Below, piece after piece: positions 15,792 to 24,116 of a stretch of 64,000 bases of DNA. Position 1 is the stretch's first letter; each line of letters opens with the position of its first letter. The DNA is from Fidelibacterota bacterium (GTDB lineage Bacteria > Pseudomonadota > Alphaproteobacteria > Rhodospirillales > Rhodospirillaceae), in the NCBI GenBank assembly GCA_947475895.1, contig CANJMF010000002.1, forward strand, positions 1-64,000. The letters are read 5' to 3'. The position numbers were made by a program, and so were the translations under genes. Below the pieces are notes generated by a model. The model did no database searches. It was not told where the DNA came from and was given only the letters and a program-made list of their open reading frames with translations.

Positions 15792-16568
15792 ATGTCTGAC
15801 CTGCTGTTACCGAATGACCCCGCGCCGTTTGAGATTATTAATCCGCGCGCGGTTGCCCCGCTGCTCCTGACCGCCGACCATGCCGGCATTGCGGTACCGG
15901 CCAAGCTCAATGGCTTTGATTTGCCACCCGAGGAGTTGCGCCGCCATATCGGCTGGGACATCGGGGCGGGCGAGGTGGCGCGCCTGACGGCCGAAAAACT
16001 CAAGGCCACTGCGGTGCTTGCCACCTATTCGCGGCTGCTGGCCGACCCGAACCGTGCGCTCGGCGAGCCCGCGTGCGCGCCGGCCGTGAGCGACGGCACC
16101 GTCATCGCCGCCAATCAAAACATGACGCTCGAGGAATTTCGCCGCCGGGGCGAGGCCGTGTACTGGCCTTATCACAACGCCATCGACGACCAGATCGCGC
16201 GCCTGCGTGTGGCGCACGCACCGCCTGCCGTCGTCGCCATCCACAGTTTCACGCCTATGCTTTCGAAGGATGGCACGCCGCGCCCCTGGCATGTGGGCGT
16301 GATGTACAGCTTCGATGATCGCCTCGGCCGCCATCTCATCGCCGCGCTTAATAAACTTAACTTCGTCGTTGGCGATAACGAACCATATTCGGGTATGACA
16401 TTAAGTTACGCACAAAAGCGTCACGGCCTTGCGCAAATGCTTCCGCACGCTCAGATCGAGATCCGCCAGGATTTGATTGGCGACGCAGCGGGGCAGGAAC
16501 ATTGGGCCACCATTCTCGCCGATGTATTCACGCATTCCTTCGAGAGGATTTCTTCATGGACGAACTGA
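15792..16568 (+). CDS. N-formylglutamate amidohydrolase
   Basis: 258 residues. Hydrolyses N-formyl-glutamate (or a related N-formyl amide) and is often linked to histidine breakdown, although no hut gene is near. Family motifs: LLTADHAGIAVPAKL (metal His), DIGAGEVARLTAEKL, TYSRLLADPNR and VVAIHSFTPMLSKDG (second metal His), and the tail CGEPYSG-like DNEPYSGMTLSYAQKRHGL. Start at ATG 15792 is supported by a TATAAT box 7 nt upstream and by the family N-terminus. Overlaps the DUF1244 gene by 13 bp. Confidence 0.88.
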   Translation: MSDLLLPNDPAPFEIINPRAVAPLLLTADHAGIAVPAKLNGFDLPPEELRRHIGWDIGAGEVARLTAEKLKATAVLATYSRLLADPNRALGEPACAPAVSDGTVIAANQNMTLEEFRRRGEAVYWPYHNAIDDQIARLRVAHAPPAVVAIHSFTPMLSKDGTPRPWHVGVMYSFDDRLGRHLIAALNKLNFVVGDNEPYSGMTLSYAQKRHGLAQMLPHAQIEIRQDLIGDAAGQEHWATILADVFTHSFERISSWTN

Positions 16569-16873
16569 CACGCCTCAAAGCCGAAGCCGCTGCGTTTCGT
16601 GGCTTAGTCGCGCACTTTCGCAAACACACCGACGTGCAGAACATCGACGTCATGAACACGGCAGGCTTTTGCCGAAACTGCCTGGCGAAGTGGTACCGCA
16701 CGGCCGCCGAACACTACGGCCAGCCCATGAGCTACGAAGAAGCCCAGCAAGAAATTTACGGCATGCCGATTGGCGAATGGAAAGCCAATCACCAAAAGCC
16801 GGCGTCACCCGAACAGGAAAAGAAGTTCGAGGACACAAAGGCGCTGCACGCCAAGATCGGCATCGTGGAATAA
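16556..16873 (+). CDS. DUF1244 protein
   Basis: 105 residues. The core AAFRGLVAHFRKHTDVQNIDVMNTAGFCRNCLAKWY followed by SYEEAQQEIYGMPIGEWKANHQ is the complete DUF1244 signature, a family of small soluble alphaproteobacterial and gammaproteobacterial proteins with a conserved FCRNCL cysteine pair. Start chosen at 16556 because GAGAGG lies 7 nt upstream; it begins inside the last codons of the amidohydrolase, so the two are translationally coupled. It meets the YVTN beta-propeller gene end to end. Function unknown. Confidence 0.9.
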   Translation: MDELTRLKAEAAAFRGLVAHFRKHTDVQNIDVMNTAGFCRNCLAKWYRTAAEHYGQPMSYEEAQQEIYGMPIGEWKANHQKPASPEQEKKFEDTKALHAKIGIVE

Positions 16874-17866
16874 TTACTGCGGTCGGTAGACCCAAATCGC
16901 TGCCGGTTCCCCTATCGACGCGCGAACAGCAAGAAAAAGGCGGTCGCCCTCGGCGTCAAAGAACGACGTGCGCGCGCCCGATGAGACTTTTAACTGCGCG
17001 ATGCGATTGGCCGATGTAGCCGTCGTCTGAAAGACGTCGATCACGCCTTCGCCGCAGCTCACGTAGGCGCGCTGGCGTTTTTCATCGAGGAACACATCGT
17101 CCGCGTCGCCGCATGTCGGTACGTTAAAAACCGTCCGCCCGTCTTTTGTGTCGAAAGCCACAAGCCGCGCCGGCGAACGGTAGCCGACAAAAATCTGCGT
17201 GCCGTCCGCACGAACCGCCATGGGGAAATTGGCGCGTGCGTCGGGCTGACTCTGCCACGCGGTCAACGCTTTTCCTGAGGTCCGGTCGAGCACGGCGACT
17301 TCGTGCGCGTTCGGTACGTTGACGAAAAGGCGGTTTCCGGCGGGATCTAGCCGCAATGATTCCGGATGCGCCTTCAAACGCATCTCCATTGTCTTCGCCA
17401 TCGTCCGCACGTCGATGGCGGCCACTGCGCCCGAGCCAAAGCCCACGTAGACAAGATGGTTTGGGGCATCGACGCGCACGTTGTCGGCATCATCCTTTAG
17501 ATCGATTTTGCCGATTTGGGCGAAGTCACTGGCGCGAAACACGCGCACGGCCCCGTCGTCACCATTGGCGACATACAGCGTGTCTGTTTCCGCGACATAC
17601 GCGACCCCTTGCGGCTCGCCAAGGCCTTCGATGCGGTGGTCCACCACGCCGGTTGCGAGATTCACCACGCTGACGCTGTCGTTGCCCAATTCCGCAAGAA
17701 AAAGATGGTGGCGACTGCGATCCAGCGCGAAGTGATCGATGCGCCCACCCACTTTTTCGAGCGGTATCTTCCGCTCCAATACCAGCGGCGCATCAGCGGC
17801 AGAGGCGTCGTGCGCGCTAAAGCCAAGCGCGAGCAGTAGAAAGGTCAGTTGAAAAAGACGCGCCAT
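16874..17866 (-). CDS. Exported YncE-like beta-propeller (YVTN repeats)
   Basis: 330 residues with a signal peptide (MARLFQLTFLLLALGFSAHDASA). Repeated blades of about 40 residues are visible: HLFLAELGNDSVSVVNLATG, TLYVANGDDGAVRVFRASD, VYVGFGSGAVAAIDVRT, LFVNVPNAHEVAVLDRTSGK and IFVGYRSPARLVAFDTKDG, the pattern of YncE/YVTN seven-bladed propellers. Such proteins bind ligands or partners in the periplasm; no enzyme active site can be seen. Divergent from the molybdopterin oxidoreductase gene (about 110 bp apart), which is also exported, so a functional link is possible but unproven. Confidence 0.82.
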   Translation of the reverse strand: MARLFQLTFLLLALGFSAHDASAADAPLVLERKIPLEKVGGRIDHFALDRSRHHLFLAELGNDSVSVVNLATGVVDHRIEGLGEPQGVAYVAETDTLYVANGDDGAVRVFRASDFAQIGKIDLKDDADNVRVDAPNHLVYVGFGSGAVAAIDVRTMAKTMEMRLKAHPESLRLDPAGNRLFVNVPNAHEVAVLDRTSGKALTAWQSQPDARANFPMAVRADGTQIFVGYRSPARLVAFDTKDGRTVFNVPTCGDADDVFLDEKRQRAYVSCGEGVIDVFQTTATSANRIAQLKVSSGARTSFFDAEGDRLFLAVRASIGEPAAIWVYRPQ

Positions 17867-17975
17867 AACACCTCGTCGTGAAAACGGACCAAGGTTAATC
17901 CCAAACAGCGCTATCCGAAAGCGTGGCCCGGCGCTTATAATCGCCGCTCGGGTATGGAGTCAGGGAGTGGACGAA

Positions 17976-20102
17976 ATGCACGTGAATTCGGTTTCCAGCC
18001 GCCGCCAACTTCTCAAAGGCAGCGCCGCCGCCGGTCTTGGATTGCTGATCGGCTTTCATTGGGTCGATAAGGCCGCCGCCGACGCCGCGCCCGTTGCGAC
18101 CGGCTCGTTTGCCCCCAACGCGTTCATCCGCGTATCGCCCGACAACATCATCACCGTCATTTCCAAACACACGGAGTACGGCCAAGGTATTTTCACTGGC
18201 CTTGCGACCATTATCGCTGAGGAGATGGATGCCGACTGGGCGCAAATGCGCATCGAGCCAGCACCCGCCGATGAAAAACTTTACGGCAATCTGCGCATGG
18301 CTAACATGCAGCACACGGGCGGTAGTCTTTCGATTGCGAATTCGTGGATGCAAATGCGCAACGCTGGAGCCACCGCGCGCGCCATGCTTGTGTCGGCGGC
18401 GTCTGCGACGTGGAAAGTGCCTGCGAGCGAACTCACGGTCGAGAAGGGCGTGGTGCGTCATGCGCCCTCGGGCAGAAGCGGTAAGTATGGTGAATTTGTT
18501 GCCAAGGCCGTCGCGCTTCCGGTTCCCACCGCCGTGACGGTGAAGGACCCGAAAGACTTCAAACTTATCGGCCAGTATCTCCACCGCATCGACAGCGCGG
18601 GCATGGTCAATGGCACGACTCAATATGCCATCGACAGGCAAGAGCCCGGCACGCGCGTTGCAGTGGTGCTGCATCCGCCGCGTTTCGGCAGCACGGTGAA
18701 ATCTTTCGACGGCTCGGTCGCGAAAGCCATTCCTGGCGTGACCCACGTTATTCAAATCCCGACCGGTCTCGCCGTCGTCGCTGATTCATTTTGGACCGCA
18801 AAACGCGGCCGCGATGCATTAAGCGTCGTCTGGGACGACACCAATGCGGAGATGCGCAGCAGCTCCGACATCGCCGCCGAATATCGCGAGCGCGCGAAGC
18901 AGGCCGGAAAACCTGCCCTCAAGGAACCCGTCGGCGATACGGAGGCCGCATTGGCCGGCGCGGCCAAGCGCGTGGACGTGACGTTCGATCTTCCTTATCT
19001 CACCCATGCGCCCATGGAACCCATGAGCATCGTGTGCAAGTTGACCAGAGACTCATGCGATCTTTGGTCGAGCACACGTAATCTGACGGTCGACCAAAAG
19101 CGCGCCGCGACGATCACCGGCTTACGGCTCGACCAGGTGAAAATCCATTCGCTTCCGGGCGGCGGCGCGTTCGGACGGCGCGGCCCTTCGGAAGTCGATT
19201 ACAAAGCCGAACCTGTCGCCATCGCGCACGCGCTTGGCGGCGACGGCGTTCCGGTCAAAGTGATTTGGACACGCGAGGACGATATTCGCAGCGGTATGTA
19301 CCGGCCCATGACCCACCACGCGCTCGAGGCGGGGCTGGATGCGCAAGGCAAATTGATTGCCTGGCGTCACCGCATTGTCGGGCAGGCGATGCTGACCAAC
19401 GGCGCGGCCGACCTTCCTTACGCCATCCCCAATCTCGCGGTCGAAACGCACGTCATGACCAGCGCGGTCACCACGTCACCTTTACGCTCGGTCGATCACA
19501 CGCACACGGCGTTTTCGACTGAAGTATTCGTCGATGCCGTCGCAACCGCCTCCGGCCAAGACCCGGTGGCGCTCCGGCGCGCGCTCTTGGCCGATAAACC
19601 GCGCTACCTTGGCGTGCTCAATCTTGCCGCGGAAAAAGCCGGCTGGGGTGAGACGATGCCGCGTGGTCGGGGCAGGGGTGTTGCGGTTCATTTCACTATG
19701 GGCTCATGGGCCGCGCATGTGATCGACGTGACGGCAGGCCCCGACGGCCAAGTCAAAATCGACCGTATCGTCTGTGCGGTCGATTGCGGTATCGCCATTA
19801 ATCCGGACGTGATCCACGCTCAGATCGAGGGCGGAATCATCTTCGGGCTCAGCAACGCGCTGCACGAAGCCATCACGCTTCGAAATGGCAAGGTTGAGCA
19901 ATCGAACTTCAACGACTATCGGATTTTGCGCATCAACGAGATCCCCAAAATCGAGATCCACATCATCCCGTCCATGGAATCTCCGACCGGTGTGGGTGAA
20001 ATCGGAGTTCCGCCCGTAGCCCCCGCGATCTCCAACGCGATCTTCGCCGCGACCGGCCGCCGCCCCACATCGCTGCCGCTTCGGGGGAATTTTACGGTTT
20101 AA
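17976..20102 (+). CDS. Molybdopterin-binding oxidoreductase large subunit (IorB/CoxL-type), Tat-exported
   Basis: 708 residues. Tat signal SRRQLLKGSAAAGLGLL at the N-terminus, so it is folded with its molybdenum cofactor before export. Cofactor motifs: GGGAFGRRGPSEVD (about 393), the substrate-side VDCGIAINPDVIHAQIEGG and the catalytic-glutamate segment GVGEIGVPPVAPAISNA near the C-terminus. This matches isoquinoline 1-oxidoreductase/aldehyde dehydrogenase-like subunits of about 730 residues. These normally pair with a 2Fe-2S small subunit (IorA-like) and often a cytochrome c; no such gene is adjacent. ATG 17976 is preferred to the GTG at 17967 because AGGGAG is 9 nt upstream of it. Substrate unknown. 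Confidence 0.88.
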   Translation: MHVNSVSSRRQLLKGSAAAGLGLLIGFHWVDKAAADAAPVATGSFAPNAFIRVSPDNIITVISKHTEYGQGIFTGLATIIAEEMDADWAQMRIEPAPADEKLYGNLRMANMQHTGGSLSIANSWMQMRNAGATARAMLVSAASATWKVPASELTVEKGVVRHAPSGRSGKYGEFVAKAVALPVPTAVTVKDPKDFKLIGQYLHRIDSAGMVNGTTQYAIDRQEPGTRVAVVLHPPRFGSTVKSFDGSVAKAIPGVTHVIQIPTGLAVVADSFWTAKRGRDALSVVWDDTNAEMRSSSDIAAEYRERAKQAGKPALKEPVGDTEAALAGAAKRVDVTFDLPYLTHAPMEPMSIVCKLTRDSCDLWSSTRNLTVDQKRAATITGLRLDQVKIHSLPGGGAFGRRGPSEVDYKAEPVAIAHALGGDGVPVKVIWTREDDIRSGMYRPMTHHALEAGLDAQGKLIAWRHRIVGQAMLTNGAADLPYAIPNLAVETHVMTSAVTTSPLRSVDHTHTAFSTEVFVDAVATASGQDPVALRRALLADKPRYLGVLNLAAEKAGWGETMPRGRGRGVAVHFTMGSWAAHVIDVTAGPDGQVKIDRIVCAVDCGIAINPDVIHAQIEGGIIFGLSNALHEAITLRNGKVEQSNFNDYRILRINEIPKIEIHIIPSMESPTGVGEIGVPPVAPAISNAIFAATGRRPTSLPLRGNFTV

Positions 20103-20230
20103 CGCGGCTCACGGGTCGTTCTTGGCCCGTAGACTCCGTGCCGTCCCCGTTATCCCCGTTTTCCACAGCTTGTTCCGCTGGCCGCCACTGATATGGTCCG
20201 GGCTCATCTCGTTCAGTTGGAGAATCTTCG

Positions 20231-20482
20231 ATGCCCGATGGTCAGGCGGATAAAGGAATTTCGGCACAACGCCTGAAAAGCTTCATTCAGCGTATTGAAC
20301 GCCTGGAAGAAGAGAAGAAGACACTTGGCGCCGACGTGCGCGAAGTCTACGCCGAAGCCAAATCCGGCGGTTTCGACCCCAAGATCATGCGCAAAGTGAT
20401 TTCTTTTCGCAAACTCGACAAAGCCGAGCGCCAGGAACAAGAAGCCCTGATGCAGGTCTATCTCGACGCGATTGGCGAATAA
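20231..20482 (+). CDS. gapR: GapR, DUF2312 nucleoid-associated protein
   Basis: 83 residues covering the whole DUF2312 domain: LKSFIQRIERLEEEKKTLGADVREVYAEAKSGGFDPKIMRK then VISFRKLDKAERQEQEALMQVYLDAIGE. GapR is an alphaproteobacterial protein that clamps overtwisted DNA ahead of replication and transcription complexes and stimulates type II topoisomerases. The length and both coiled-coil helices are intact. It has its own upstream region, which carries two adjacent DnaA-box-like 9-mers (20150-20167). A small convergent membrane-protein gene ends 1 bp beyond its stop. Confidence 0.95.
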   Translation: MPDGQADKGISAQRLKSFIQRIERLEEEKKTLGADVREVYAEAKSGGFDPKIMRKVISFRKLDKAERQEQEALMQVYLDAIGE

Positions 20483-20483
20483 T

Positions 20484-20654
20484 TTACCGAAACGAGTCCG
20501 CGATCAACGCGACGGCTATCATCAACGCGGCAACGCCAATGCCGCCAATGATCATGCGCGCGCGCTGGCCTTTGGCAGTGCCCGAAAGCACTAATCCCAG
20601 GCATGCGGCACTCGCAAGCACGGCGACAAGGGTGTTGGCATCGAGAGCATGCAT
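20484..20654 (-). CDS. 56-residue two-helix membrane protein
   Basis: Short frame MHALDANTLVAVLASAACLG... to ...IADSFR. Two hydrophobic helices (about 8-25 and 34-52) are joined by a basic turn (AKGQRARM), giving a hairpin with both ends outside or in the periplasm. AGGAAG is 9 nt upstream of the ATG, and codon use fits the genome. The gene lies directly against gapR, convergent with it. No family is recognised; a small hairpin membrane protein of unknown function, possibly conserved next to gapR in relatives. Confidence 0.6.
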   Translation of the reverse strand: MHALDANTLVAVLASAACLGLVLSGTAKGQRARMIIGGIGVAALMIAVALIADSFR

Positions 20655-20791
20655 CGCATTTGCTTCCTGTAAGCGATTCCGCGCGGTGGAGCATTCCGAT
20701 TATACCGAGCGGTCAGCCAGATGTTCGTATTTTCAGCACCCGCATTGCGACATATAGTGACCGCACGCGTGACCTCTTGCAGTGAAGCTTA

Positions 20792-22192
20792 ATGGAACCA
20801 TCGTTCGACACATTGCTCGCCGATAGCCGCGATTTTGTTGAGAAGGGCAAATATGCCGTGGCGCTCGCGATTCTTGCGAACTTGGAGCAAGAGCAACCCC
20901 ACGAGTCCAATGTTCAATACCTTAAGGCGGAGGCTCTGCGCCACACGGGCCACGGGCAAGAGGCCAAAATTATCAACGATCGGCTTCTGGAACGCGAACA
21001 GAACCAAATGCACTTTTGGCGTCAACGCGCCTGGCTGACAACGCAAAGCGAGGGGATTTCCGCAACCGTCGCGGCGGCTATCAAACTGATCGAAGAGAAC
21101 GGTCCGCAAGACGTCATCGATGCATATACGCGCATCATTGCGCGGTTCGATGCGTTATATCGACCCTTCAGCCAAAACTACTGGCGCGGGCGAATCTTTT
21201 TGCTGGGCGGCCGATTGAAAGAAGCGCGCGCATTTTTCGCAGCGGCGGAAGAACAGGATTATGCTGCATTCGATATTGCCGTTATCGACTTTCTGACCGA
21301 CGGCAAGCCGATCGACATTCAGAATTACGTTAAGGGCGTACATTCGCCGCACCAGTTGACGATTTGGGCCAATGCTATGGAAGCGCGAGGCCGGCGGTCT
21401 GAAGCCTTGGCGCTACTCAATTCCCCGGAATTCGCGCTTGGCGCCGAACCGAAAGGTACGCCGGTTAACAAGCCATTCCTGGTCTGCACGATGCCCAAGT
21501 CGGGAACGGGCTTCTACTTCGGTGCACTTGGCCGCCTTGCCGACACCTCCATCGCGCCGGTGACGCAGACGGTCGGGTCGGACCTGTTCATTATTGGAGC
21601 TTGGCTTGATGAAGCGCTCGCCGCCAGACTGTTGCCAATTACGCTCCATTACGCACCTTCACACGGCAACGAACAGGAAATCCTAAACCGGTCGTTACCT
21701 GTTTTTCTTTCCATGCGGGATCCGCGCGAAGCGACGTGGTCTTGGTTCCGACATATGGAGGAGCGAATGCCCCTCGAGAGATTGGCGCTCGCTTACCTGC
21801 CGGTCGATTACGGTAACCAGTCTTACGACGAGCGTTTGGTCCTGATGTATCAGCGGTATTTCCCATATTTGATGCAGTGGCTCAGAAATTGGAAATCCTT
21901 CATGGAAACGCACGTCGACCATCCCGTGCTGTTCTCCCGCTACGAGGACTTTGCCAAAGATAACGTCCAGACGATTCGGTACCTGTTGTCCTTCGGAGGA
22001 ATCTCCGTCCCCGACGAAAGGATCGAAGCCGTGGTCACGCAAATGAAAGCGTTTGGAGCAAGTTCAGGGGCCTACCATTTCAGAAAGGGTCGCGCCGGAA
22101 GTTGGCGCGAAGCCATAAACGATGACATCAAGACCGTGATCGACGCGCACTGGGATGAAGAGGTGCTTCACTACTTCGGTTATCAGAAATAA
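20792..22192 (+). CDS. TPR-like domain fused to a sulfotransferase
   Basis: 466 residues. The N-terminal 210 residues are a helical repeat (TPR-like: FVEKGKYAVALAILANLEQEQP, EALRHTGHGQEAKIINDRLL, GRLKEARAFFAAAEEQDYAAF). The C-terminal part has the PAPS-binding loops of sulfotransferases: PKSGTG (235-240) for the 5' phosphosulfate, RDPRE (309-313) for the 3' phosphate, and RKGRAGSWREAI near 420 for the conserved GxWx element. It should move a sulfo group from PAPS to an unknown acceptor, perhaps a glycan or peptide held by the repeats (inference). The gene stands alone, with no signal peptide. Confidence 0.8.
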   Translation: MEPSFDTLLADSRDFVEKGKYAVALAILANLEQEQPHESNVQYLKAEALRHTGHGQEAKIINDRLLEREQNQMHFWRQRAWLTTQSEGISATVAAAIKLIEENGPQDVIDAYTRIIARFDALYRPFSQNYWRGRIFLLGGRLKEARAFFAAAEEQDYAAFDIAVIDFLTDGKPIDIQNYVKGVHSPHQLTIWANAMEARGRRSEALALLNSPEFALGAEPKGTPVNKPFLVCTMPKSGTGFYFGALGRLADTSIAPVTQTVGSDLFIIGAWLDEALAARLLPITLHYAPSHGNEQEILNRSLPVFLSMRDPREATWSWFRHMEERMPLERLALAYLPVDYGNQSYDERLVLMYQRYFPYLMQWLRNWKSFMETHVDHPVLFSRYEDFAKDNVQTIRYLLSFGGISVPDERIEAVVTQMKAFGASSGAYHFRKGRAGSWREAINDDIKTVIDAHWDEEVLHYFGYQK

Positions 22193-22210
22193 CCCGCGGC
22201 ACCTTCCGTT

Positions 22211-24007
22211 CTAATGATACAGCCCATCCAATGCATCGCGGTATTGGCGGATAATTGTATGACGGCGCACTTTTAAGGTCGGCGTCATCTGTCCGTTTTC
22301 GACCGTGAATGCTTGCGTGGCGAGGGTGAACTTGCGCACCTTTTCGATGGCGCTGAGTTGTCCGTTGGCGTGCTCCACTGCCTTCGCTATCGCCGTTTTG
22401 AAGTCCGCATTATGCGCGAGGCTCGCGAGATCGTCGGCCACGCCATGCTCTTGTGCCCACGCCGCCGCGAACTGCTCGTCGGGCACGATCAGGGCGGTGA
22501 TGTAGGGCTTCTTGTCGCCATAGACCATTGCCTGGCCGATCGCGTCTTCCAGGCACAAAATCCCTTGCAGGCGCTGCGGCGCAACGTTGTCGCCACCTGA
22601 ATTGACGATGATGTCTTTCTTGCGATCCGTGATCTCGATGTAGTTGTCGGAATCCAACGTACCGATGTCGCCGGTGTGTAGCCAGCCTTGCTCGTCGATG
22701 GCGGCAATGGTGCCGTCGGGATCGTTCCAATAGCCCTTCATCACCAACTCGCCCTTGATGAGAATCTCGCCGTCGTCGGCGATGCGCACCTGCACGCCCT
22801 TAAGCGGCGGGCCGACGGTTTTGAGCTTCACTTTCTTCGGCGGGTTGGCGCTGACAACGGGTCCGGCTTCGGTCTGGCCATAGCCCTGAAGGAGGGGCAC
22901 ACCGAGTGCAACGAAGAAGACACCGATGTCGTAATTGAGCGGCGCGCCGCCAGATACCATGGCCTTCAAGCGGCCCCCGAACCGTTTGGCGACTTTTTTG
23001 CGCACTAAAGCGTCGCAGGCTTTGTCGCGAGTCTTATCCCACAGCGTCATCGCACTCGGTGTCTCGTAACGCTTGCGCCCCAGATCAAGTGCCAGCTGGA
23101 ACATGCTCCGCTGGATACTCGATTGGTGTTTCATGTTTTGAAGGATGCGCTGACGCATGCTTTCGTACAGGCGCGGCACGGCCGTCATGATGGTTGGGCG
23201 CGCCTCGGTTAGATTGGTTGTCAGCGTCTCCACGCGCTCGGCGTAGTAAATCTCCGCGCCCAGCGAGATCGGGAAAAACTGTCCGCCCGAATGTTCATAA
23301 GCGTGTGACAACGGCAGGAACGAGAGGAACACCTCGTCGCCGATGCCCAGTGTGCTCAAAAGATCAGCAGCGCCGAAGCAATTGGCGAGGATGTTGCCGT
23401 GCGTCAGCATCACACCGCGTGGCAAGCCGCCGGTGCCCGACGTGTAGATGATGCAGCACACGTCATCACGTTTCAGGGCATCGAGATCGAGTGCATCTTT
23501 GCCGTGCGTGAACAAATCCGCCCAAGATTTTACGTTCACTTGCGGGCGCAAGGCTTTCTCTGGCTCGTCCATCACATAGATGCTGATCTTGTGATTGGCT
23601 TCTAGTGCAGCTGCCGTGACCGGCCGCGCCAGTTGCGGCGTCGACACGATTGCAGTTGTAGCGCCCGAGTCATTGATCAAGTGGAGGTGGTTGACAGTCG
23701 TATTGGTGGTGTAAGCGGGCACAGCGATGGCACCCACGCTCATGACGGCCAAATCCGCGATTAGCCATTCGGGGCGATTCTCAGCCACCAGGAGAACACG
23801 GTCGCCATGTTTGACGCCTGCCGCGCGTAATCCGTTCGCCACGGTGGTGATTTGTTGGGCAACGGCGGACCATGTGTGCGGGCGGTATACGCCGTCCACC
23901 TTGGCCCACAGGAATGCTTTTTCGCCTAGCTTTGCCGCTTGCGCGAAAAACATCGCGGGCAAACTGCGCTGCTGTGTCGTCTCTAGGGCGCTGGAAGTTT
24001 TGGCCAT
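22211..24007 (-). CDS. Long-chain fatty acid-CoA ligase (AMP-forming)
   Basis: 598 residues, the size of FadD15-type ligases. Adenylation motifs: IIYTSGTGGLPRGVMLTHGN (A3 loop), LLQGYGQTEAGPVVS (A5), GWLHTGDIGTLDSDNYIEITDRKKDIIVNSGGDNVAPQRLQG (A7-A8) and a C-terminal lysine in MTPTLKVRRH (A10). It activates long-chain fatty acids to acyl-CoA through an acyl-AMP intermediate for beta-oxidation or lipid synthesis. The hydrophobic patches suggest membrane association. Divergent from the M3 peptidase gene (109 bp between starts). Confidence 0.93.
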   Translation of the reverse strand: MAKTSSALETTQQRSLPAMFFAQAAKLGEKAFLWAKVDGVYRPHTWSAVAQQITTVANGLRAAGVKHGDRVLLVAENRPEWLIADLAVMSVGAIAVPAYTTNTTVNHLHLINDSGATTAIVSTPQLARPVTAAALEANHKISIYVMDEPEKALRPQVNVKSWADLFTHGKDALDLDALKRDDVCCIIYTSGTGGLPRGVMLTHGNILANCFGAADLLSTLGIGDEVFLSFLPLSHAYEHSGGQFFPISLGAEIYYAERVETLTTNLTEARPTIMTAVPRLYESMRQRILQNMKHQSSIQRSMFQLALDLGRKRYETPSAMTLWDKTRDKACDALVRKKVAKRFGGRLKAMVSGGAPLNYDIGVFFVALGVPLLQGYGQTEAGPVVSANPPKKVKLKTVGPPLKGVQVRIADDGEILIKGELVMKGYWNDPDGTIAAIDEQGWLHTGDIGTLDSDNYIEITDRKKDIIVNSGGDNVAPQRLQGILCLEDAIGQAMVYGDKKPYITALIVPDEQFAAAWAQEHGVADDLASLAHNADFKTAIAKAVEHANGQLSAIEKVRKFTLATQAFTVENGQMTPTLKVRRHTIIRQYRDALDGLYH

Positions 24008-24116
24008 TTCTCCTCCCGAGCTCTATTGTTGTGGCTTATGCTTGGGCCGTCCAGCGCTTAACGCATTGGTGCGGCGCCCAGACCCGCTTATATCGTCCCG
24101 AGGAAGGACCTTTCAT

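Noticed and set aside
17895-18755. A minus-strand frame of about 286 codons opposite the molybdopterin subunit
   Set aside because: His/Arg-rich shadow; no start signal, and the plus strand is clearly coding.
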